A DNA stretch of 64,000 nt from Gamarada debralockiae. Taxonomy: Eukaryota > Ascomycota > Leotiomycetes > Helotiales > Hyphodiscaceae. A program made the translations under genes and the position numbers. The DNA lies in assembly GCA_002803225.1 (NCBI GenBank), contig NXFV01001126.1, positions 42,588 to 106,587 of the forward strand, in the 5' to 3' direction. Under the pieces are notes generated by a model. It saw only the letters and a program-made list of their open reading frames with translations. It did not search any database and was not told the DNA's origin. How positions within the stretch are numbered: position 1 is the stretch's first letter; each line of letters begins with the position of its first letter. Positions 1 to 10,867 of the stretch are shown piece after piece.

Positions 1-1076
1 TCGTTAGCCCTGTTCACCCCTCCAAATAGAAAGCTCCCTCAGATCCAGGGTGTGAAGCCAGAGGACGGTCTGTCCACTCATTGCGACAAGTGGCGTCCTT
101 TAGTTTTTACCACGGTAGCACAAGTCAACCAATCTGGGCAAAGATCTGGCGCTAGCCCACGCCTCTTCAGACCCACTTGATCCGGATGTCTTCTTAGTGG
201 CCATCTAGCTTCGAGTCTACTGCGTATCCGGCATGGCCATATCTACATCCTGGTAAGTGACAGGCATCAGGTGGCTCCTGTTTGCCCAATTTCTTCAACC
301 CAAAACGCACAGGCGAATTCACGAAGACATCAATCAAACTAGCTTATCGATTTTCAACCCGCGTCATTGTGTTGCTGTGTATGATAAATCCGGGCAATCC
401 GTCCATCGACTGAGTTCAATTCATCCTATTTTCTTCAACTATCATTGAAACATTTCTTGGGGAGGAGTGATGTTTGACTGGGCCGACCATCCTCGTTTTC
501 ATGCTTAGTGTTTCCCCTCTGTTCCAGAAAATCCAGACCCCGCCATAGACACCATGAGGTTCGATGCCCCACTATTAAAAACCTTTTCCTTAAGCCAATG
601 GCATTGCGTGGGATGTGGCTTCTCAGCACTAATCCCCGCATTATTAGCCTCGCGTTCTATTTCAAGTATGACGCGAATTGTTTCGCCTCGTCGATCTTTT
701 GGTATCACAGCACATGAAGGGTCATCTCATCGTGATCATTATTCAATCTCTGGGATACTCTGAATCATGGGTTAAGTGGATGTCACCAGAGTGGGAGGCA
801 TGTATCTGGAATATTCGTTGAAGTTGGCGAACTGATGGAAGAAACCTTGAAAGGAAGACTCCATGGCAATAGTCAGAAGGTGCTATGGAGAACGGTAGAT
901 CGGTGTCCGGTCATCGGAAGTCAATAGCGATCATAGGCTCATTGCAGACAAAGAGTGGGATGCTCTCGCCAGAATAAAAGCCCTGGGCGAGTAAGTATTC
1001 ATTTCTATCAATGAGTGTGATGGCTGTTATTCATCCAAATATGTCCGTTTTTTTCCCTCTCGTCCTCCCATCCAGC
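1..1076. other. Intergenic, no gene seen
   Basis: No reading frame here has a recognisable domain or a believable exon chain. The short open frames overlap one another on both strands and carry no family motif. The last part should hold the 3' UTR of the minus-strand THI5 gene, which ends at 1077. Confidence 0.6.
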
Positions 1077-2361
1077 TTAAGTAGCAATCTTAACATCCAA
1101 TCTCTGGAAGCCTCCCTTGTTCGCAACCTCCTGCTGTAGCGCAACCATCCTCTTCTGATCACTAGTAGGATCAGCAGAGTCACCCTCCAACTTCCATTCC
1201 AAGAACTGGTTGGTGTAGTTGGGCTTGAAGTCCTCATTCAAAATACCAAGGCGCTTTCCATACTTGGTGACTTTCTCCCAGTCACGTTGAACGTTCTTGA
1301 GGTCCTTGGAGAAGTAAGCGTATGAGCGCTCGAAGATCTTGCTGTTGACAGCAGAAGCCATCTGAGGCTTGATGTCGATGTACGTCTTGTAGGCTTCGGC
1401 GGGGGAAGCAAGGACGTAGTCCATGGCTTTCTTGACGGCGATCATGAATTTGCGAACTTTCTCGGAGTTGGAGATCATGAACGCGTCGTTGGCTGGTATT
1501 GGGTCAGCAAAGCGCGGGAGTAGGAGCGACAAACGTACCGATATACAGGATGGAACAGAAGCAGCAGCATCCAAGTTCAGCAAGCACATCGATACGGAGC
1601 ATCTGAACATCAGAGCGAGGACGACCCTGCCCAGCGAGCCACTCCTCTAATTCCACCATCTGGACGTTCTCAAGACCGATACCTGCATCGATACTGCCGT
1701 CAATGATGGCCTTTGAGACGTTCATTCCGCATCGGACAGCCTCGTAATCGGTGGGCTTCATGCCGTAATACTTGGTCAATTCGTCGATTTGGATCTGCGG
1801 CACCAATCAGTCAGCACTTCCACCCAATCCACTATGAATCAAGGTATACCTTTCCGAATTCCCCAACATATCCAATCTTCTTCCCTTTTAAACTACGGAA
1901 ATCGGTTGTGATGCCACTGTCTTTCAAGTACACGACACCAGTGAAGGGCTCATCGAGGAGGGATCCAATAGATGTGACGGCAAAGCCACGAGCTTTAGCT
2001 GCGAGGGTATGAATCATAGCTTTGAAGCCCATGTCGACCTTGCCGGAACCGATGATTTCGGTAACATCTGTCGAACACGGATCAGTACTGCTCGGAGTTG
2101 AGACTGCAAGAAGGTGAGAAGAGACGGACCAGAGGGATCGTTAGGCTCGAGAAGAGCGACTTTGATGCCTTCATCCTGGAAATATCCCAATTTCTGGGCA
2201 AGGTAAACGGGGGCGTGGTAGGGCGTTGCGTGCCTGTTTTCATTGCCATCAATTTCTGTTCCTTAAACCTCCTTCCCTCAACCATAATCGTCTGTGGATA
2301 TGTTCAGAGGTGTGATGATGCCTTACCAGTTCATCAAGAAAGTAATCTTATCAGTAGACAT
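1077..2361 (-). CDS. thi5: 4-amino-5-hydroxymethyl-2-methylpyrimidine phosphate synthase (THI5/NMT1)
   Basis: This enzyme makes the pyrimidine half of thiamine (HMP-P). In the yeast family it uses its own active-site histidine and PLP as substrates, so each molecule works once. I rebuilt five exons: 2361-2327, 2233-2130, 2067-1850, 1794-1539 and 1492-1077. They total 343 codons, 342 residues, the usual THI5 length. The protein begins [20 protein letters not shown], with W12 split across intron 1. It shows GYVGEFGK near the middle and the diagnostic iron-binding cysteine motif CCCFC within [14 protein letters not shown]. Intron 2 has a weak donor (GTCCGT), but the junction is fixed by [13 protein letters not shown]. 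The start is the only ATG that gives the conserved N-terminus. Expression is almost certainly thiamine-repressed through the riboswitch just upstream (2442-2603). The product name is firm. The single-turnover chemistry is family knowledge and not visible here. Confidence 0.97.
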
Positions 2362-2421
2362 CTTGCTCTCATTCTTCAAAGTTCAAACTTCCGTTCAAAA
2401 GCTAAGCAGAGGTTAGGATTT

Positions 2422-2617
2422 CTGGACGGGAAGGGAAGGGGAAGCATGTCCTTTCGCTAGAATTATCTAGATCAAGTTCATTTGTACGGTATATTCTCAG
2501 ATCCTAACTCTCTCATTTGATATTTCATTCTCGATCCCTCAGTTAAGTTCGAGGAGCCGAGGCGAAACATCGAATGAGAGAGTAAGGAACACCCGTCATG
2601 CTTATTCTGCACGTTAC
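2422..2617 (-). other. Predicted 5' UTR intron enclosing the TPP aptamer
   Basis: A strong donor (AAG|GTAACG, intron base 1 at 2617) lies 14 nt upstream of the aptamer. A pyrimidine-rich acceptor (CCCTTCCCGTCCAG, ending at 2422) lies just downstream of it. Splicing would remove the whole 196-nt segment and join the leader to the last 60 nt before the THI5 ATG. This is the arrangement expected for a splicing-control riboswitch. Other donors further upstream may also be used. I could not decide between isoforms from sequence alone. Confidence 0.65.
2442..2603 (-). promoter_or_regulatory. TPP riboswitch aptamer in the THI5 5' UTR
   Basis: On the minus strand this stretch has the thiamine pyrophosphate aptamer signature. 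The pyrimidine-binding CTGAGA lies at 2500-2495, followed by TACCGT. Then comes GAACTTGATCTAGATAATTC at about 2479-2460, then TAGCGAAAGGACATG. Helices are visible. P1 is 7 bp (AAGCATG 2603-2597 with CATGCTT 2448-2442). P2 is about 4 bp (ACGG 2596-2593 with CCGT 2489-2486). P3 is long, 15 positions with one mismatch (2587-2573 with 2517-2503), and has a large loop. P5 is CTAG/CTAG around ATAATT, a compensated version of the bacterial CTGG/CCAG stem. An extended P3 is typical of fungal THI4/NMT1 riboswitches. It sits about 80 nt before the THI5 start codon, inside a predicted 5' UTR intron. By analogy with Neurospora NMT1 it should control alternative splicing, not bacterial-style termination. 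Confidence 0.95.
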
Positions 2618-3205
2618 CTTGAACTGAAGATGATTCATGGTGGAAGACGGTATGCTTTTGTTCTGTGCAAACATACTGCTTGTTCGTTTCTTCGTAGTTT
2701 CCCAAATTAAATTATCAAAATCAGACAAAGGATCAATCAATCGTGTTGATTGAGGTGAAGAGGCAAGCTCTGAAGGATAGGTCAATCCTTAAATCTCAAT
2801 ACGGAGGCTCTCGGCCCAACCCCACCAGCTAGTAGATGGCTTGATGAGCTGTTTTCTCACCAATGATGGGTTTCATATGCAGCATGTCGTTACGATGCAG
2901 ATGCATTTGTTCTTCCTCGCTCCATACCGCACAGCTACCGAGGCTAGCTCCGCGGTAGGTTTGAAGCGGCTAAACGCTAATGCTGGGTCACCCCTCCATG
3001 ATGCCTCCGGTTGTGGTCTCCGATATGTGAAATTTCCACGGAGGGGTTATCATGTGAATATAGCATGATTTGGTGGGAGCAGTGCTGATTGCTGTGCGCC
3101 TGGATTATTGGCGAAAGAACTCTATTTCATGAGGTAGTAGAAACTGGTATCAGAATTACGCAAACGCCTGTCTCTGCTATGGAATCTCGCGCCGTCCCAG
3201 GCTGT
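2604..3205. other. THI5 leader and promoter; tail of the MFS gene
   Basis: The minus strand from about 2785 to 2604 looks like the transcribed THI5 leader. It contains upstream ATGs at 2785 and 2674 in one frame and another at 2705. The rest, up to the stop codon of the minus-strand transporter at 3206, shows no gene and should contain the THI5 promoter and the transporter 3' UTR. I see no unambiguous TATA element. Confidence 0.5.
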
Positions 3206-4892
3206 TCAAGGCTTCCAAGCAATGCCCATTTTCCTCCTCAACCTCGTCACTCTTCCTTCCTCTAAGTCTCCTCGACCTTCCTCAACCCTACTTTCACTCC
3301 CTTCCTCCCTCTCCCTCCTTGAATTCTCCAGTCCCTGTTTCTTGAACCCTCCTGGTAAGATACACCACAACGCCAAAATCAGTACCAGCAGTACCAATAC
3401 GATGGGTTGAAGGACTTGTACACCCTTCGCTTGCGCGATTGCTCCAACCGCGAAAGGTAGCACTGCCGCTCCACCACCCCCAAAAGCTGCCGCAAAGCCA
3501 ATCGCACTGACATGCAACCTACTCGGCAACAATTTCGTCGCAACAACAATGGCCGCAGGAAAAAGCGGACCTAGGAAGAAGCCCAACCAGCCCGCAAATA
3601 CCGCGCTCGCAACAAAATTCGGGATAAGCCAAAAGCACAACTCGAGCCCCATGCAAATAAGCAAGTACCCCGCTATCGCAATCTTCTCCCCCAGCTTCCC
3701 TGTCACGAACCCAAGAATGACACGGCCGAAAGTGAGGCCAAGCCAGAAACCAGTAACGACGAGACCGGAGGCGAATTCTTCCCCACGACGCACACGTAGC
3801 ATGAATGTTACGAGCCAGCCTCCCAGCGAGACCTCGACGCCGACGTAGCAGAGGAGGAAGAAGGCGCAGATCCAGGTTATGGGGTTCTTGAGCGTCTCTT
3901 TTGTGCGGGAGTGGCCGGAGTTGGTTTGGGTGATTGGGGTTTTCGCGCGGTGGAAGGCGCCGGTTGATTTGTAGAATGTTGCGATACAGAGGGCGAGTTC
4001 GACGACTGCGAGGCCGACCTGATAGTAAGTTAGGTTATGTTGGTGTTTACAAAGTGGGGATGGGAAGCGAAAGGGGTCAGGGGTGTCGACAAGACAAGAT
4101 AGGAGCTTACCATGAGGTAGTAGAAATTGTACCAAGGTAAGTTGCCTCTAGTTACCATGCTTGTTGCGACCAAAGGACTGATCGTAGCACCTAGTCCGTA
4201 TGCTCCGTGTAAAAAGCCCAGTAGCTCATTAGCATTTTGCATGTTCCCAATCCAAGCATTCCATCCTCCGTCCTCCAATCCGTTTCCAAATCCAGCCAGC
4301 AGAAAGATGACGGGAAGAACGGGGTATGGAGGATGAACGCATGTCACCACATATGCAACGATCTTGCATGAAGGGGCAATGACAGCTACCCCCCGCTGGC
4401 CCCATCGCATGTGTATTTTGTTGTTCAATACAGCAGCTGCGCTGTAGCCTACGAAGGGGGCTAGGAACACCAGCGAGATGACTGTGTAGTTGAGATTGTA
4501 GTAAGGTTCGAGCTAGATTTGTGATCAGCAAGTCGTGAATTGCCTAGGTAGAAGGGAGTGCTCACATATGGAATTAATGCCTACATATAAGTTAGCAAGA
4601 GATCATGTAGAATTCGAAAGCTGATTCGAAGATGAATGACACTTACTCCGTACGCAGCATCATTCATGCCCATGATAATGAAAGTGTAAAGTGTCGTCAA
4701 ATAACGATACATATTTATCCTTGGCTTGTTCCATATCTCCAACTCAGGAGTCTCCGTCACGGGACTCTGGGTGTCCTTCTCGCCTCCCCCACTTATGGCT
4801 TCGTTTGGCCCATCTTCAAGCGAAGACGAGGTGATGTCGTGTTTTAGGGGTTCTTTATCGCGAACATAATTCGGCTGCTGTTCAGGTTCCAT
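3206..4892 (-). CDS. Major facilitator superfamily transporter (BSC6/fucose-permease-like)
   Basis: A plasma-membrane-type secondary transporter with unknown substrate. Four exons (4892-4647, 4580-4566, 4512-4111, 4018-3206) give 492 codons, 491 residues. The second exon is only 15 nt and encodes ALIPY. It restores the conserved run NDAAYG-ALIPY-LEPYYNLNY at the end of TM1, so it is real. The protein has a charged disordered N-terminus (about 55 residues), about 12 hydrophobic segments, a central cytoplasmic loop rich in T/S/K, and a basic Arg/Glu-rich tail. The pattern matches the fungal MFS group annotated as bypass-of-stop-codon protein 6 and distant from sugar porters. The start ATG at 4892 is the first in frame. 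No neighbour suggests a substrate; closeness to THI5 may be chance, although thiamine-precursor transport cannot be excluded. Confidence 0.9.
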
Positions 4893-5499
4893 GACTGCTG
4901 TCGAGATATAAGACAGAGATATTGTCGAGAAGATGAATACATTGTTAAAGAGGTCGAAAGTTCATCAGGTGTCCCAAATCATTCAGCAGACAATCTAACT
5001 GCTAGTCTTTAAATGATTACCCCGAGTTTTCGAGCGGGACCAATTTTCCATCGGGGACATCCGGACTAATAGGCAAGCTCCAAACCCGGGGGGTTCTTGG
5101 ACGATTGCGGGGCGGCTCTGGTGGTTTGTTTTGAATTGCTTACTTTTTTCATCCGACGTTTTCCCGAGGATCACGGCCCGCTCTCCCTGAGAATCGCAAC
5201 AGATATCAATGGCTTGTCCACTCTTGGTGTGCTATCGCTCAGTTTTGCGGGGATGGAGGAAGTTAATGGTGATCTAATTTCTGAATAGATGACTGTGAGA
5301 AACGGGTGAACTTCGGGTTATCCTAACCATGCATGTGACCTTCTCAAATGCCCCTGATTCGAGCACCAAACTCAAGTATATCAAAAATTTCCTCACATAT
5401 ACCTTTTTCTTTGAAATGAGATACGCATTGACATCGCGCCGTCCTTCCGTCAGACGTGCAACAAAACTTTTTGAAATTCGAAAATTGCTGCTCGATTGC
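4893..5499. other. Intergenic between transporter and TYW4
   Basis: This holds the promoter side of the minus-strand transporter and the 3' flank of the minus-strand TYW4 gene. No convincing gene is seen; the open frames are short and lack motifs. Confidence 0.6.
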
Positions 5500-8400
5500 T
5501 CAGCAGGCTTTCTCCTCAAACTCTTTGACCAATCTCTGTAGATAGAATCTTCGAACGTCAGCCGGCAAGTTGTCAAAGGACCTGACAATTTTGGCGACAT
5601 CCTGTCTCCCTTTCTCATATGCTCGCAAATCTCTATTTCCATACACATCCTTTCCTGCTGCGTAACCCGATTGTAAGTTGCGGAAGAATACATTCACCGC
5701 AACACTCATGCCGGAGGTAGGTAATGCAGTGTGAAGCCACAGAGACGGCAAGAAGAGCACATCACCAGGGTTGAGTAATGCTTCATGCGGATGAGTATTG
5801 CCGGGGATTGGTGTTTGACCGTCAAACACATTGATGCTCGAGCTTGAGGCGCCAGCTTCGAATTCAAGATGCTTGACATCGGAGGGAGGGAAAAGGACAA
5901 GCCGTTTCTGACCCTTGACTTGGCATAGTACGTTTGCCATGACCTGATAAATGTCAGCGGAGATAATGGACACAGGATGCGAACTTACATCGTAATGAAG
6001 CCACATAATCACGGGTCCAGAAATGCGGAGAGGGCAGCTGTGAGCATTTTCTGTGATCAGTGCTAGCTCAGGTGGTAGTCGAAAGTCATTGGCAATAGAA
6101 GGGAAATCTCTTGAGATATCAGCTGGGAGCTCTGTAGGCTTTTCGGCAGACAAAGACCTCAAGTACAGCTTCTCGCCTGCGTCGACTTGGTCAATGAATT
6201 CCCTAAACGTCTTTGTTGAGTAGGCAAAGTTCTTCGACTGAAAATTCATGTGTTGTGCTGTTGCTTCGTGAACAATCACCTCTTACTGTCAGCATAGTGT
6301 ATCATTAAAACAAGCTATGTGAAGCTCACCTCTCGGTCAGCTCCGACATGCTCTCTGAGGTAGTTCGATGTCCAAAGATCAGTGCATGGGCCGAGGTCAA
6401 GCCCCTCCAGAATAATAGGCTTCGCTGACTGAAGAATTCGATCAAAGTCAATAGAGGAGCCGATCCGCGTTCTTGGTACGCTAGCCATGGAGTCCACTGA
6501 CACCGGGTGTGGCATTTCTACAGGGAGCTCTGCTGGTCTTGCAGCAGCCACCGTATGCATGAATCTCCAACAGCACTTCGGAGATTCAACTGGACTGATG
6601 ACTCCACCCTCCCCCGCGCCGTCCACTATCCGGAGTGTGTAGCAGCCACTGTTCCAGGATGTCCCGAACGAAAAACAAACTGCTGATCCGCCCATCAGAA
6701 CCAAACAACTGCCCGTGGATACGACTGATGATCCGATGAGCAGCGGTCGTGGAACGGAACTAGACCTTCTGGATAGGACGGCCCGAGAGACCTTGACTTG
6801 ACTGTCAATCAAGCAGATTTCATTCGACTCTTTGAGAATCTCATTTCTGCAAATGCCACCCACAACGAATGTGTTCCCTTGATGGTTGACAACATTTGCA
6901 CCGAAACGAGCAATAGTCATTGACAGGGTTTGCGAGCTGCTGGATGCTTTTGCGTAACGCTTGAATGTAATAATTGGTTTCTGAACGTTGAGGTCAACGC
7001 AATTTCTCAGAGCTTCCATGGGGTCCTGGAGCTGGTGGTTGCGCGAACCTAAAGTGCTTACCTGACCCGAAAGATTATGCAACTTCCATTCCCAGATATC
7101 CTCTAGCAACAGCGCATCATCTGACATTCCACCTGCCAGGAGACCGCTCCTTGATCCCGACGTATCTAGTGACCTTTCAGATGCTGTGAACGTTGCGCCG
7201 TGAGAAGGCGGCGGCTTTTCTCCTGGACCTTGGACACATTGCGTCCAACCCTGAGCTCTACTCCATATGTAGAAATCATTGCTTATGTCTCGTGAGTTGC
7301 TCTTCCCGGGAGCAATCAAAACATGGCCTTGGCCCAGATTCACGGCTCCATGGCGATATCGAGGATGGGGGAGATCATCTACCCGTTCCCAAATATCAAG
7401 CCATTTGTGATAGAGCCAACAATCTGCCAAAGCATTATCAGGCGATGTTCTGCCACCAACAAGCAGAGCTCCTGATTCTCCAATATCTGTTATTGTATGA
7501 CACATCCGACTCGATGGTGCAATAGAGGTTGATGGGGAGTTTGACGGCAAGACTCCCGGCAGGTCCGTGGCATAGACATCATAAGTACTCATCCTGGTAT
7601 TCAATCCCATTCCTGCGAAGATGCCTACTCTGCCTTGAGTTCGGTTCGAGCCCTTGAGTGGCAAGACTGCCCCAAATCTTCGACATCCTTGTGTTTTTGG
7701 ATTTTCGGAGTATGCCATCTCGAGCTCCACAGAATGGACAACATTTCCATTTCCAGAACCATTGTCTGGGCATGGAGGGCCTTCATTACCGAACTCACAA
7801 CCTTGCGTGGTTGCCGTGGTGTCTGCCACAAGCAGAAAATAATGGCAACCAAACAACGCAAATTCTTCCCATTCATCGAATGGCTCAAGAATGTCCAACA
7901 AAGTACGCTCTTGTGAGGTAATGAAATTCGAATCATTCCATAGCCGCCACAGATTGCGAGCCGAAGCCTTGCTCCAACCCAAACTTGTGAAGCGTTCCTC
8001 CTGGGCCAGCGTTGTTGGATATTTTTGAACGGCTCTTAAGGGAGTCTGTAACTTGCTGAAGTGTGCCATCATTGTTCGAGCAAAGGGATGTTCTATTCCA
8101 TCAGGGAGAAGCTGTTCCAAGAGACAAAAGCGAGCTGTATCGTCAGCGCTGAAGCCGCGTTTCGTGAGGGATTCTTACCATCAGAAAGTTTGCCTGCCCA
8201 CTCGATCAGAGCATCCGCCGCCTCAACATTCATGTAAGTGATTGAAACTTCGGCTGTGAGAAGGACCAAACAGTTTTCAATATCAATAGCACTTGCCAGT
8301 GTTTGGTTAAGGAGTTCGAGATCCCTCAAGTCGCATCCTAGTTGTAGGTACTGATCACTACGAAGTAGTATGCTTCCTTCCAAAACTTCCAGATTTGTCA

Positions 8401-8934
8401 GGAATGAACTGAGTTCCTTCGTCGAGTTGACCATGTCTCTCTTCTTGATCATCAAGTCCTTGTAGTCGATGTCAATGAACTTTACACCATTACAGTGAGC
8501 TGGATATCTAGCGAGGCACTGCCAAGGGAGTGGATCACTGAATATTTGTCAGTCTATGTCCCCAAAAACTCGAACAACCCATCTTCTACTTACTACCCAC
8601 AGCCCAGATTAACCACAATTTTCTGTTTCGGAGATTCTTGCTCCAGAAATCGACGAACAACCTGATCTACTACCTTCATTCTAAGCCAATATCCTCGATT
8701 TATCAAAGGAGACCTTCTCTGTGGCTTTTTGACAAAATAGCGGAAGAAATGAGGCTCGTTGGGGTAGTATAAACGTTCAACACTGCGTTTCGACACAATG
8801 CTGCTGTTATTGGTCTGTTGGAGTCAGTGAATTTGAACGATGTAAAATCCTCAGGTGATTTCTTGGCATTTCAATGAGAAACGTACACCCATGACTGAAT
8901 CATCTTGTAATTGAGACTTGCTCTTGCACGGCAT
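5500..8934 (-). CDS. ppm2: tRNA wybutosine-synthesizing protein 4 (leucine carboxyl methyltransferase-like + Kelch + JmjC)
   Basis: TYW4 performs the last steps of wybutosine formation at position 37 of tRNA-Phe: SAM-dependent carboxyl methylation and methoxycarbonylation. Six exons (8934-8887, 8814-8594, 8537-8179, 8134-6330, 6279-5989, 5943-5500) give 1056 codons, 1055 residues, normal for the family. The N-terminal methyltransferase part includes [32 protein letters not shown] and the SAM loop VVNLGCGYDPLPWQ. The middle (about 340-740) has Kelch-type motifs ([39 protein letters not shown]). The C-terminus is a JmjC-like fold with H906-Y907-D908 (WLHYD) and H979 (LWLH), the expected metal triad. 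The start is chosen by the conserved [16 protein letters not shown] exon joined to TNNSSIVSK. It diverges from atg18 across 457 bp. All three modules look intact. Confidence 0.95.
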
Positions 8935-9391
8935 ATGTGAACGGCAAGAACCCCCATTTCGAGGTCCCATTGCAAGCCAAGAAAGGAGAAAGGAAGTGGT
9001 GATGTTCAAGTCACGAGAATTTAGTTACGGAAAATCTATGCTTTTTCATATATGACGCTAGTAAATTAAAGTGTGGTCAAAGCTTGGACAACCCGAATGC
9101 TGCCTTACAAGCGTCAGGCAGCGAACTGCGTTAGAGCTTAAGGCCTTTTTGCCCACCCCGCTATCAATTAACAACCTACATCGATCCACTACGATCAGGT
9201 CAATGTCCAAATGTCCGCACCAAAAGAGACACTGGCCTATGCTACAGCTTCCGATCGCTACTTATTCGCAAACTTGCCCCAAGAAAGTTGATACCGCCAT
9301 CCGCGCCGTCCGAATGGTTACCTGGGTGTAACTTTGTTCAACGACAGCTTAACCCGCGATTTGCTACTGGCTGTTGTCCAGCTACTACACA
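8935..9391. promoter_or_regulatory. Divergent promoter region between TYW4 and atg18
   Basis: These 457 bp separate the start codons of the minus-strand ppm2 gene and the plus-strand atg18 gene, so both promoters and 5' UTRs must lie here. I see no clear TATA box or repeated operator. Assignment is by position only. Confidence 0.6.
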
Positions 9392-10867
9392 ATGGCTATG
9401 AACTTCGTCACATTCAACCAGGACTACAGCTGCCTGGCAGTTGGTAACTATACATACACTCGAATGGCGGACCTCTGCTGACCTCCATGTAAAGGGACAT
9501 CCAGAGGCTTCCGAATCTATCATACCGACCCCTTTGCGAAGATATTTAGTAGTAATGATGGAAATGTTGCGATTATTGAGATGCTGTTCTCAACATCACT
9601 GGTTGCCCTCATTCTCTCTCCACGGCATCTGGTTATTCAGAATACCAAGGTAGGAATTGACCGTGGCATTGCTTCCATAAGCTGTAATCTAGAGCCTTCT
9701 CTTAAGACGTATGCTAATTATTTGCTCTAGCGGTCCTCGATTATCTGCGAACTCACATTTCCTTCCGCAGTCCTTGCCGTAAGACTCAATCGAAAGCGAC
9801 TTGCTGTTGTGCTGGAAGAAGAGATTTATCTGTATGATATTTCCAACATGACCCTCCTCTACACTATTGCGACATCACCAAATCCCAATGCTATTTGCGC
9901 TCTGGCCCCATCTTCCGAGAAGTGTTACCTAGCATACCCATTACCGAAACCAAGAGAGGATACGGGGGACAAACGGCCATCACACGCACCTCCACTGTCA
10001 ACATATGTTGCGCCTACATCAGGGGAGGTTATGATATTTGATGCCTTCAAGCTGGAGGCTATGAATGTGGTGGAGGCGCATCGGGCACCGTTATCTTGCA
10101 TTGCGTTAAACAACGATGGAACTTTACTCGCGACTGCTTCAGAAACCGGAACGATCATAAGAGTCTTCTCTCTCCCGAGTGGGAATAAGCTATACCAATT
10201 CCGAAGAGGAACCTATCCATCGACTATCTACAGCATGTCCTTCAATTTGAGCTCAACGCTCCTCTGCGTCTCGTCCACGACCGACACGGTACACATTTTT
10301 CGACTAGCAGGACCCGCATCGGCTCGACCTGATAGCCCAAAGTCCCCGACCAATAGATGGAGCCGTTCTATTAGCTATGACAGTGGTGCCGAGTCTCCCA
10401 CTGCTGGAACTTCTCCTGGCAGTGAGGTAGCAGATGTTCCAGCCGTAGCACGCAAGCCAAGTGCGAGTTTCGGAAGTATGATTCGGAGGTCATCCCAATT
10501 TATGGGAAAGAGTGTTGCCGGAGTCGTTGGAGGTTATTTACCGCAATCGGTAACGGAAATGTGGGAGCCAATGAGGGATTTTGCCTTCATTAAGCTACCC
10601 AAAGGTGGTATGGGTCTCAATTCGACGGGAGGTCCACTGAGAAGTGTTGTTGCTATGAGTAGTAGCAGTCCACAAGTCATGGTGGTGACGAGTGATGGTG
10701 GATTCTATGTTTTCAGCGTCGACATGGAGAATGGTGGTGAAGGGGTCTTGGTGAAGCAATATTCGTAAGTGATCCGGCCCACCCATTCTTATCAACGGCT
10801 AACTTTTTGCAGAGTTCTCGACGGTGATGACAAACTCGATCAATCAGCTATCGACTACAATAATTGA
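9392..10867 (+). CDS. atg18: Autophagy-related protein 18 (PROPPIN, WD40 beta-propeller)
   Basis: Atg18 binds PI3P and PI(3,5)P2 on autophagic and vacuolar membranes and is needed for autophagosome formation and vacuole shape. Four exons (9392-9443, 9495-9649, 9731-10764, 10813-10867) give 432 codons, 431 residues. The start [20 protein letters not shown] is typical. The phosphoinositide-binding FRRG motif is intact at residues 226-229 ([19 protein letters not shown]). The preceding blade has the usual [13 protein letters not shown] Ser/Pro-rich insertion follows (about 250-320), then a final blade ending [17 protein letters not shown]. The extended hydrophilic loop between blades 6 and 7 is common in fungi. 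The gene diverges from ppm2. I would exclude the paralogs Atg21 and Hsv2 by the fungal Atg18 N-terminus and length. Confidence 0.96.
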
